A stretch of 64,000 bases of DNA, from the NCBI GenBank assembly GCA_020809705.1, contig CP085833.1, positions 1,426,001 to 1,490,000 of the forward strand, read 5' to 3'. Numbering within the stretch: position 1 is the stretch's first letter; each line of letters begins with the position of its first letter. This document shows, piece by piece, positions 22,348-32,317 of the stretch. The position numbers and the translations under genes were made by a program. The notes under the pieces are model-generated. The model ran no database searches and was not told the DNA's origin. It was given only the letters and a program-made list of their open reading frames with translations. Source of the DNA: Calonectria ilicicola (lineage: Eukaryota; Ascomycota; Sordariomycetes; Hypocreales; Nectriaceae).

Positions 22348-24636
22348 ATGGACAACTCTGCAAATCCCCATTGCTTTTCTTGCGAGGTGCTCGCAAGAAA
22401 AGTCCACGATGGTACGGATTGGACTCCAGAGAACCCCTTTGAAATAGCACCCAACCTTGCTTCCTTGGAGAAGTCTGCCAGAAGCAGTTGTCAACTCTGT
22501 TGTATTATCCTGGTTTCAATAATAGATTCTGGAAAAACACCACTCACAAAGCTACGGTCACAGGAATGTCCTATTGCTGTGACCCAGATCAAAGCGATCA
22601 CCCAAAATCATCATTCGATCAAAATATCCATCGATTCAAGTGACCAAAGAGAAACAGAATTTTTTGTTCATATTTTTACAATCGAGTCGCCCATCGAAGA
22701 ATTAATCGAGGGGAAAAGCTTTCCTGACATTTTAAAAGATTCCTTCGCCTTGTTAGCTTTCCTTTTTCGCCAATCCGGGGGATCTGAATCGGAATTGTCT
22801 GAAAGTGGGGAATATTCAGATGATGAATTTCACAATGACGTTGATACATATTCCAATGTCAGTGAAGAGTATTCCGATGCGGGAACTGAATCCCCCGATG
22901 CTTCGATATTGCGTAACAGCCAAGAAGTTCCAGAAATGAGTGACAGCCACAGATATAAGATTGTCACCGACGACAGCGACGAAGAGACTCGTCAAGAGAC
23001 AGAACAAGGTTCGGACGTGTGCTTCCATGAACCTTTAGAGGATATCCAGGATATTCGTACGCCTCAAGGACTGGATAAAGTCGTTATCCAAGTCAAGCAG
23101 TGGCTAACCACATGCTCATCGACACACAACTGCCTAACACATCAAAGAAAGGTTGGCGGTCTACCTCAACTACCAACACGAGTATTAGATGTTGGTACAA
23201 TTGGCAACCCTTCGCTTCATCTCTTCGTTCCCAAAGAAGGCGAATCAGCTGATTATATCTCTCTGAGCTATTGTTGGGGGCGGGACGTTAATGTCAAGAT
23301 GACAAGAGCCACGTTGGAAGATATGCAAAAGGAAATTCAACTCTCTACATTACCACAGACAATTCAAGACGCCATAATTTTCACAAGACAACTCGGGGTC
23401 CGATATCTCTGGGTCGATGCTCTTTGCATCATTCAAGCTGAGAGGGCAAACGATGAGACACACTTAGCAGATTGGATGAGGGAGACGACTCATTTCGGAG
23501 ACTACTATAAAAACGCTCTATGTACCCTAGCTGCAACCGGTTCTCATAGTGTCGGGGAGGGGCTCTTTCTCCCCAGTACTGACTTAATGTATCCAAAATA
23601 TATATCAACGCAAGGCCCTGACTCAAGCACGCGCATCTGGATCCCAAACGTGGGTCCAACTCAACAAATAGTATGGCATTCACCTCTATACGAGCGAGGC
23701 TGGGCGGTTCAGGAGAGAATACTCTCTCCCAGGATTATTCACTTTACCAGGAGATTCAGAATCTGGGAATGTGGGGAACTCACTGCCTCGGAGCGGTGTC
23801 CCAACCACGAAAACCCGGTTATCGATCATGACGGATCTATTGATTTCGTGGGCGAACTGAGACAACGACTCACTTTTGGAGTAACTCAGGGTATCGAAAC
23901 TATCTGGACATCTCTGCGCAACCATTACTGTCAGACAAATTTCACGAATCTTTCGGACATGCTTCCAGCATTATCCGGACTTGCGCGCCGCGTTCAGGAA
24001 TTGACCGGGGCCAAATATTATGCTGGAATATGGGAGAATGAAATAAGGGAGAACCTGGCCTGGTACACGGCGGTCTTGAGACCGGAATCTTCCACAGCGG
24101 GGTCACAGAACGAAACGGGTCCTTCATGGTCTTTGTCAAGTATGGGAAAAGGACTACCAAAATTTCTTTCCACACGCACAGCCATGTTTGAATGGAGATG
24201 GGCTCTTGACCAGGAGCTAAGTGTACTAGACGTTGATGTCCAATGCGTGGGCCGGGACACAGACGGCCTAGTGGCCAGTGGAGTATTGAAGCTAGAGGGT
24301 GTTTACAGCACACTTGACATGAGCATAGTGCCCTACCAACGTGACCCAGAAAACCCAATTGCCTGGAACTTGGGTAAATGGTCGATTTTTCAAGTTTACT
24401 GGGATTATTTCGCCCGGGAAGAAGAGGTTTTAAAAACTCACCGTTTTCTACGAATCGGGACCCTCACTGGAGACGACGATGATGAATCGACCGGATTTGT
24501 AGGGGCAATAATTCTGGCTCCGACAATGGAGGAAGAAGGGAGATCTGCGGGATATAGAAGACAGGGATTTGGGTTTATACCCCAGGATATCTGGGAACTC
24601 GGCCAGATTTGCTACGGGCCAGTTGATCTTTATTGA
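22348..24636 (+). CDS. HET-domain protein (heterokaryon incompatibility type)
   Basis: A 762-aa protein in one exon with a HET domain (PF06985). HET proteins trigger regulated cell death after non-self recognition at hyphal fusion; the domain is distantly related to TIR. The domain begins at about residue 302 with YISLSYCWG, continues with LPQTIQDAI and then YLWVDALCIIQ at about 352, and ends near residue 460 after DYYKNALCTLAATG. The N-terminal part carries a CFSC...CQLCC cysteine cluster at about 10-50, typical of this HET subclass. An acidic low-complexity insert of Ser, Glu and Asp follows at about 150-230. The C-terminal part is family-typical, with ERGWAVQERILSPRI. It lies head-on to a secreted cysteine-rich gene and about 3 kb from an NLR-type gene, suggesting an allorecognition neighbourhood. 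The partner that sets off the HET domain is unknown. Confidence 0.93.
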   Translation: MDNSANPHCFSCEVLARKVHDGTDWTPENPFEIAPNLASLEKSARSSCQLCCIILVSIIDSGKTPLTKLRSQECPIAVTQIKAITQNHHSIKISIDSSDQRETEFFVHIFTIESPIEELIEGKSFPDILKDSFALLAFLFRQSGGSESELSESGEYSDDEFHNDVDTYSNVSEEYSDAGTESPDASILRNSQEVPEMSDSHRYKIVTDDSDEETRQETEQGSDVCFHEPLEDIQDIRTPQGLDKVVIQVKQWLTTCSSTHNCLTHQRKVGGLPQLPTRVLDVGTIGNPSLHLFVPKEGESADYISLSYCWGRDVNVKMTRATLEDMQKEIQLSTLPQTIQDAIIFTRQLGVRYLWVDALCIIQAERANDETHLADWMRETTHFGDYYKNALCTLAATGSHSVGEGLFLPSTDLMYPKYISTQGPDSSTRIWIPNVGPTQQIVWHSPLYERGWAVQERILSPRIIHFTRRFRIWECGELTASERCPNHENPVIDHDGSIDFVGELRQRLTFGVTQGIETIWTSLRNHYCQTNFTNLSDMLPALSGLARRVQELTGAKYYAGIWENEIRENLAWYTAVLRPESSTAGSQNETGPSWSLSSMGKGLPKFLSTRTAMFEWRWALDQELSVLDVDVQCVGRDTDGLVASGVLKLEGVYSTLDMSIVPYQRDPENPIAWNLGKWSIFQVYWDYFAREEEVLKTHRFLRIGTLTGDDDDESTGFVGAIILAPTMEEEGRSAGYRRQGFGFIPQDIWELGQICYGPVDLY

Positions 24637-24933
24637 AGACTGGTTCATGCTTCACTTGAGAAATAGCAATAACTCTTGACTGCCTGAATCTCTAATAGAG
24701 TAATTGTGGGTAGTAAAATACGACACTGCTCGGCTGGATAAGGCAATCAGCGGTCGGTGAGACACTATGCATTCATTTATGACATGATATCACCGAGAAT
24801 CTGAACCTTGTACTAGCATTTAATTATACATTTGCAACACGACCGCCAGGGAACCACTATGCTCCAGTTTTGAAAAGTATTCGCAACCACATCACACCAC
24901 AACATTCAACCTTTTTATACATTTTCCCCCCAT

Positions 24934-26017
24934 CTAAGCAGTACCGGCCCGGCCAAGCTCCCAATATCGGTCACCATCGCCATGGCAGGTGTTGAGGACA
25001 CAATACCACTCAATTGCCATGCTGTTATCGTTTGGTGAGCGAATCACGTAGGGGTCAGACACGCCCGTCTTTTCGGTCTTGCACGTAGTCATCTGTGTGT
25101 ATGTTTCGGTGATGACAGTGTAAGCCGTGTGATGCGTCTTGGACCATTGGCAGACAGTATCGCCAGGCTCTCCATAGCAGCCACGCTCAGTGGAGGATGA
25201 TTTAGTGAAGCTCACGCCGAAGCCGCCACTGATCCAAGGCCCGGCGCCCCCGATCTCGGCGCTGATTGAAATAGAGACCTCCTCGCCAATGCCAACGAAG
25301 CAGCTGCCCCGTTGCGCACACTGCTGCGATGGGCCGACTTGCTTGTGGAGGTAGTCTTGATGAGGGTCACCGTCACCAACAAGTGAAGTCTGAAACGTGT
25401 CAGTAATTGGCGAAATAAGGAGCGATGGGGAATGAGATGCTCACCATCGGGATAGATTGGACTATGCAGACTTGTCTCTTCTCCCTCACAGACTGAGAAA
25501 TGGAAGAATCGGGAGCAAACTTATCCTCAAGTAAAGGACTGCCGAATCTCTCAGGCAAGCTACGTCGACGAGCAGCCGACTCAGCAGAGAAGCATTCCTC
25601 TACATCGGCAGAGGACAAGATTTCCAGGTCAGAGCTTCCACTCCAGGGGATGGTGCACTCAACAACCGTGGATTGGGCATTGTACATTTTCGTGCAAGAA
25701 ACGCCACCGGAAATTTTAGGATCGCCCAAGACCTTGTAAGTCTTGTCTCCGACCGAAATAAGACCAGATCCGCGAGCGTTGACTTCAACATAGATGCTCT
25801 GGCTGTCAACTTCAAAGGAGTTGGCACAAGCATGGGCATAGACCTTCTTATCAGATGTGCTCAGAGTCAGCTCGGTTTGGTTGGTACCAGCTTCATAATG
25901 ATATCGCAGCAGGAGGTCGGGCGAAGAATCAGAATCACCCGTACCGCGGGTGGTGATGCTAGTAGGACTGGCTAGTGTCAAGGCCACTAGGAGCCAAAGA
26001 AGATGGGAGAAAATCAT
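24934..26017 (-). CDS. Secreted cysteine-rich preproprotein, unknown function
   Basis: A 342-aa secreted protein from two exons, 26017-25445 and 25389-24934, joined by a 55-bp GTGAGC...CAG intron in phase 0. The signal peptide is at about 1-17. The N-terminal domain (about 30-175) has an N-glycosylation site (NQT), several cysteines and a RRRS stretch. A dibasic EKR at residues 179-181 is a Kex2-type site just before QVCIVQ, so a mature C-terminal chain of about 161 residues with eight cysteines (four possible disulfides) is likely. That chain contains a Gly/Ser/Ile-rich core (ISAEIGGAGPW) and ends in WYCV...TCHGDG. I do not recognise the family. The layout (signal, pro-part, Kex site, Cys-rich chain) is shared by several fungal secreted effector-like proteins; any activity is inference. 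It converges on the HET gene, 297 bp away. Confidence 0.8.
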
Positions 26018-27341
26018 GACTAGAATGTTTTAGAAAGAGTTTGTAAATGAGGGACCAATGTCTGATGTGACTTGTAACAAACAGATTTTATTCGTGTTAT
26101 TGGTGATTGTGGATGTCTGGCTTGAGAACTTTTGACTTGAGCTGAGCGCTTAACTGTCCCTTTATAGAATTTGGCTGAGGAGCTCATTCGGATAATTCTA
26201 CCAGACATCACTGCCAGTTGTTTCAAACCTTTTCCAAGCGGTGGCTAAGCATACAACCGAGCTATCACAAGCATCTTAGATTTACATTGTGAGCACGCCA
26301 CTCAATCTTCTGTTCCTGATGCGCCTCATCCTTCAGATCCCGATTACCGTTTTGAGCTTCTTTTCCCTTATCAGATCAAGAAACTGCCCCCGGTCGTAGC
26401 GCCCACTTAGGCTTGGCATAAGCCCTATCGTTCCCGCTCCGCCACACGCGCCCAGATGGAATAAAATATGCGGCTACATCCGAGGACGTATCACTCTTAA
26501 CAGTTGTTTGAATCGATCACACTGCCACGAGATTCTAAAATCTCGCCTGGCCCATTTTAATTGCTTGTCCGGGCCGATGAATAAGTGATATGGGAAACTA
26601 TGGCGAGCCGTTCTAATTGTCGTGGTACATCGGAGACATTGGCCGACCAAGTTACAAGACTCCCAGAGTAGCAATGACCGCAATGTTCAGGAAAGGGGCA
26701 AATTAGCCCTGTATTCTGAAACTTCAAGGTCCATTCTCTCAGGGTGGCAGTCAAGGATTTTCAGCTGTGTTATTTTTGTGCATGGCACGTTGCCAAGACA
26801 AAGCCAGTGTGCGTGCATCCTACCGAGATTGCGGAGCCACTGTTCCATTTTCACCGTGTCGCATTTTCCACCGCTAGATACCAATTCCACACCCAAGTCA
26901 CCGCGACGTTAACTGAAAAAAAAAATATAGAGTTGGGGAGAAATTTAAGGACTTAATTATCTACAATTGGAAGGGAGTCAATGAAACGGCTGTTTGGAAA
27001 TACACGCGGCGATGGCAACCCTACTCCATCAGCTGTTGCGACAACGCCTGATCGTAAGGATCCGCATTTCCCATTACGTCTAATAGCCCACCAGACCAAA
27101 AAATAAGTCAATAATCATAATACCCGTGATTGCCGGTGTAGGTAACCACTGCTAAGAACGATGGGGTCCCACACGCCAGCCAACTGTTGGGCCCCTGCCA
27201 AAGGGTGCTCAACCCAATATACAGATAACCTAGCTATAAAAACGCTGTGAGAAGAATTATAGGTACAATTAAATTTAACTCAAGTAGACCCTAGGCTCCG
27301 CGAGGTGGGTTCTCACGATGTGTTGCCACTAGACCATGCCA
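26018..27341. other. Intergenic between secreted protein and NLR
   Basis: About 1.3 kb without a supported gene. It holds the secreted-protein promoter on the left. The right end, 27295-27341, contains a degenerate tRNA-like stretch on the minus strand abutting the stop codon of the NLR gene. Open frames at 26474-26912 overlap on both strands and look non-coding. Confidence 0.5.
26160..26167 (-). promoter_or_regulatory. TATA box of secreted-protein gene
   Basis: On the minus strand this reads CTATAAAG, 143 nt upstream of the ATG at 26017. It is a close match to a TATA box at a plausible distance. Confidence 0.5.
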
Positions 27342-30117
27342 CTAAGCCTGTAATATTAGTTCCACAATCTTCCTATAACCCTGCATTGAAGCTAACATGA
27401 CTGGCGATCGGCCGTCGTTACCACACGAGTGAGCATCAACCACTCTTGTCGCTAGCAGCAGCTCTACAATCTTATCCCATCCATATCTTGCAGCCCACGC
27501 CAATGGCGATCGGCCATAAATATCCCTCAAATCAGCAGAAGCACCGCTTGTTAGAAGTAATCTCACGATAGCTTCATGGCCATTCATTGCAGCGAAGCAG
27601 AGTGGTGATTGACCATTCACGTCCCTTAAATTTAGGTCAATACCTTCAATCTCTAGAAGCAGCATCGCAGTCGCCTCATTCCCATTTTCTGCGGCAAATG
27701 AAAGCGGAGATCGTCCTCGTTTACTTTTTATGTTGACGCTGGTAGTTTGAGAAGATAACAAGACTTTTGAGCATGCTTCTTGGCCAATAAACGCGGCAAA
27801 ACTCAAAGGAGTACACCCCCGTGTATCTTGCATGTTAACGTACTGTGGGGCAAATGAGATGAAATGGGACACAAGGAATGGAAGGCCATGTTTAACTGCG
27901 TAATGGAGCGGAGTGAGATCGTATTCGTACACTTCTTTGTCATTCTTAAGTTGACCTGCGTCAATAGAAAAACTTGGGTCGTGGTCAAAAAGTGCCTCAA
28001 GTGCCTCTCGATGACCATGCTTGATTGCAATAAAGAAAGGATATCTGTGTCTCTCCTCAGCAACATATGGGCAATGGCCGCTTTTAACTGCAGTTCGAAT
28101 CAGAAGCGCCAGATTATGCTCGGCGAGAATGTACAATAATGTGGTTTTCGATGTGTAAAGCCTGAAGTGATAGATGTTGTGAAGTTCGATCCAACGTTCT
28201 AAAGGAAAGTCTTCCAAGAAGTGAATCTGAGGAAAACAAGCCTCAGCATTATTTGCGTGGAAAAGAATATTTTGCGTAGCATACTCGATAAATGGGAACC
28301 TGGTTGACAGAGATAATCCAAGATAGAAAATCTCGCCCTTCCAGTTGATTTCAGAAATGCCCACCTTTAAATAATTAAAACAGCAATGTTTTAATCGGTC
28401 ATGGCTATAACTCTCAAAATCATCTGATATATCCGGCCACAACTGGCTGATCCCATTTTCTTTGACCAGAAAATCGCGAACTGATTCGTGAATGAACTGG
28501 ACAGTCCGCCGCGTTTCAGATTTGTCAAGTTCAGCGAGTCCCTTGGACGAGCTAAGAAGATACAGCTCCATTGTCTCCATAGTGACAGATTGTCGATTCC
28601 ATATGACCAAATTTTCTGATGTTGGATCTAATCCTGATACAAGCGCAAAGTAATACTCCTCGCATGTCAAAGGGCGCACTGCATATAAGATCCACTGAAT
28701 GCAGAGCAGTAAGTCATCCATATTCTGGTTGTCGCGGCAAATTATATCCTTGAAAAGGTTCCCAAGTCCATCAGGCAGCTCCCTCAGGCGCTTCCTAACC
28801 GCGAACATGCGGCCATGGCGGAATTCTCTGTTGAGGATCTGGACGACGAGGACAACCCACAAAAAAACCCCTGATGCTCTGCCTAAAATTTCATCGGAGA
28901 CTTCTTCATATGCCTCGCCTTCTCCAGCTCTTAATTTACTTCGGACGTATTTCTCAAGGTCTTCTCCATGCCCTGGATGGCCCTCCAGAGTGAACTTCAA
29001 CCCATTGCGTATATCGATGTACGGGTAGTGGCGACTAGAAAAGCAAGTGTAAAGCCTTGTTTCGCTTTCAAAACTCTTATCTCCGAGGTCTTCGAAATAT
29101 TCTATCATGTCTTGTACCTGATCATCTTCACACTCGTCAAGTGCATCTATGAAGCAGATTACATTTTGTTTGCCAAGATTTGTGACAGCGAGTGTAAAAA
29201 CGGTCTGGAGAATCTTAATATCCCAGCCATTCCTCGGTCGAAGGAGGTGGTCTATAGCGGATACTACCCCTGGAAATTCTTGAATCAGCTGGAAAAGCAG
29301 AGACCTGTACATTCCTTCCGTTGATTTTTCTAATTCGACGCCTCTTGCATTGAAGAAGAAAGCTATGACCGTTGTGTTGACCGCATCCTTCCACTTGTTC
29401 TTCGCATTGGTGTAGACATACTTCATCAATGTTGATTTACCAGCGCCAGGTTTTCCATTGATCCAAAGGAAGCCATGATGGTTGACAAAATGACTTTCAT
29501 CAAGCCATTTGATGTACATCGGGTCCCTCAGCAACCATTCGCATGTACTAGAATGTGCAACTTCAATAGTCCCTTGGCGTGAGTCTATCTGTTCAAACTC
29601 AAGTGACGCAAGCCACATAGGCAATCGTGTCTTGACCAACAATGTTTCTACAGTAAAATCAGTACATATTTTAAAATGCGTCAATTAAGCACCAACCTGA
29701 TGCCAGAGGTGTTCCCCCGTTATCCATCCATGATTGGTGCACAGGTATTATTGAAAGAAGTTCCTTGGCGTATGCGGCAGCGACAGCAGCGGAGTACTTC
29801 TGCCAAGCCTTATTCTTGTGAGAGTCAGAGTAATCGCAAATGCCTCGAATAGTAAGGGAAGGAAAATCTTGTAGTCCTGCCGCCTCCATCTCGAAACAGA
29901 TGATGCCAAGTTCGTCGGCCAGTTTGGCACGAGTTTCGCCATCTTTAACAACCTGGTTGCCTGATGCAATCTTCCCATAGTGAATTCTAGGTGCTGTAGT
30001 CTCTGCATCGTTTGGTTGGCATGGTTCAGTTGCTTTCGCTTCAAGCGCTCTGGCTCGGTGCCATCGTAACTTCTTCTCTTTCCAACGTGGTGGGCTTCCA
30101 TGATCAGCAAATCTCAT
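27342..30117 (-). CDS. PNP-NACHT-ankyrin NLR-like protein, truncated at both ends
   Basis: A 908-aa fungal NLR-type protein from two exons, 30117-29697 and 29647-27342. The 50-bp intron has a weak GTTGGT donor but a good CTGTAG acceptor, and frame is kept. The N-terminal part is only the second half of a nucleoside-phosphorylase-like (PNP_UDP) domain: [19 protein letters not shown] and [15 protein letters not shown]. The first half, which opens with an AIICALxxE strand, is absent upstream. NACHT follows with Walker [10 protein letters not shown] at about 205-213 and Walker [11 protein letters not shown]. Ankyrin repeats run from about residue 690 to the end and stop in mid-array (VELILQA). 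Such proteins are STAND sensors: ligand binding to the repeats switches NACHT, and the N-terminal domain acts. With half of the effector domain missing this may be a decaying copy. The NACHT core itself is intact. Compare the complete relative at 45753-49910. Confidence 0.75.
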
Positions 30118-32292
30118 CAATCAAGAAAAGCCAGGTTCAGCCAATCAGATCAATATTTCCCTAATGTAGATTGAGTAGTGGTTTCTCTTTTTTTTTAACT
30201 CTAAATAAATCTTCGAAACCGACCCATATAAAACGATTGACGATACATCAGCGAAATACGCTTTGTAGGGAAGAGATCAAAACGGAGTAAACTCCAAGCC
30301 CAAACCAGTGATGTAGTTGGATTTTCTTGGCTCTATCGTGCTGATATATGCTATATGCAGCTAGGATCATCGCTTCCAGTCAACTAGCAACGACATAGCC
30401 CTTATCTGGATGCTTAAGGCTGTTCGATGAAGGCCACGCTGGAAGCATGTGTGGCAAGCAGCCTGCAATGACAATAGAGATCGTTTCGTGGATAACCAGT
30501 CGGATAGCAGGAACAAGGGCAACTAGAGGGAGCGCCCTTGGAAAATTTCGTTCGGTGTCAAGACCTGTTCACCGAAGGGTATCTTCGCGTTGATGCAAAA
30601 TTGAGGAAGTGGGCTCTCGCGAACGCCGTTGAGAACGTGTGCATGTCATGTCAGCATGCGCCTCCGCCACTTGAGGCTATGTGCGCTAACCATTTGAGGG
30701 GAGCTACACTTCTCTAATGTACTCAGGCACAACCAAACCAATTGTATAATAATGATCGTGCTTTGAACACTGCTGGATCTATATTCAATCAGTCTTTAAA
30801 CAGTAAATTAACACCGCCTTTTTTTTTCTTTTTTCTGCAGTTCAAGTATAACTAATTCTTTCATAATCTAGAAAACGAATACTGAGCAAGGTTATTAAAT
30901 GCAGTTGTGTCCTCCACTTGTGGCCCTGGAATTTCAAGACGAAATCTTCAATAGCTTGTTAGTCGCATGCACCGAAAACACGGCACACACACACAATGAC
31001 TAAATTTACGTGAATGCTGTCCAGTCAAGAGATGATAAGTAGTCAAGCACTCCACCAGTCACCGATCGTAGTCAGCAAATGATAATGAGTCTTGCTGCGC
31101 GTACATATACATTTTGCTAGGTGCACACATCAAACCATTTAGCCAGGGCTTTTCTAGGAAATCCCAAGATAATCTAAAGAAAATACTAAAACCCTAATTT
31201 ATTTTATTACAAATAAGTTTAGAAATATATATAAAATTATTCATTTTATTTTTATTTTCTTTATCTTGATATTAAAATTTAAGTGCTTTATGCATGCACC
31301 TAGCAAAATGGAAGTGTGCGCGTAGGACAACTCATGATAATTCGGGAGACCTGTTTTTCGGAAACTTGATTCAAAGCACAGAGTATGCGAATATACTAGC
31401 TGACCAATTTCAAATCTTGCCCCGTACGCAGTTAACATATTGCGTCAAAATTTAGTGCAATAGGAAATTCATCGCTACCATATGGATCGATGTCAATCCT
31501 CATTTCACAAAATCCACAGGGTCGCACCATTTCAACGATATTTGGCCTACGTATACTCAAACAGGAGACACCCGTTAATATTCGCTTCACTTTGCAAACC
31601 TAGTTTATCATTTTCATACGTCATCGTGACATGAGGTTGTTTGGCAGTTGGGCCATTCCATTTTTTTGATTGCGAGTCCACAGCAACTACCGAGTCCACT
31701 GCCAAGGCTCGTCTATTTGCCTTTTACAAGGTCTACGTGGACGAACCAAGGCGCAGTCAACGAGACACCATATAGGTACACAAATTGAACAATATGGTTT
31801 TTTTATTATTTCTTATTATGTCTGATATTGCACGATCTTGTGAAAGCTCGCACATGCCAACTGTTGTGACGTGTGCTTCAGAAATCACCACCCATGGGAA
31901 CATCGCCTACCCTAGAGCAACGTAATACTATTTTGCTAGACTTCCACCAAGAAGCTTGGCAGCGTAATGCGTTGGTTTAAACTTCATCAACCCGCTGCCG
32001 AAATGTCTTGGCATCTCTATTGCACTCTTCGGCTCATGCGCATAATGCGGTTGGTTCACTGAGAGGGGTCCATGTTTCATGCATCGCATTTTCCCCCTCA
32101 TTGCCAAGTGCCGCTACAGCTTGACAGTTGCGAACCTATCGTACGCAAAGCCCTGCTTTTGCCTATCATTTGTTCATGCTTGGGACGCTGGTTTCACATC
32201 ACTATTATCTAATTGATTTGTCAGTCAGTGGCTTGTGCCATTCGCTACTCTGTTGTTAAAAAAAGCCATGGTGGCATTTCTTTGCTGGTTGG
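30118..32292. other. AT-rich gene-free region
   Basis: About 2.2 kb with stops in all frames and long A/T tracts, notably 31190-31275. No gene, tRNA or clear repeat is supported. No sequence encoding the missing first half of the PNP domain was found upstream of 30117. Confidence 0.55.
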
Positions 32293-32317
32293 TTTTTTTT
32301 TTTTTTTTTTTTTTTTT
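32293..32317. repeat. 25-nt poly-T tract
   Basis: An uninterrupted run of 25 T in non-coding sequence. It could be a retroposed poly-A end on the minus strand or a simple homopolymer; no element is recognised beside it. Confidence 0.7.

Noticed and set aside
27295..27341. tRNA (Gly-CCC-like) on the minus strand abutting the NLR stop
   Set aside because: A D-arm-like TGGTCTAGTGG and a six-pair hairpin with loop AACCCAC exist, but base 33 of the loop is not T and no T-arm or acceptor stem can be formed.
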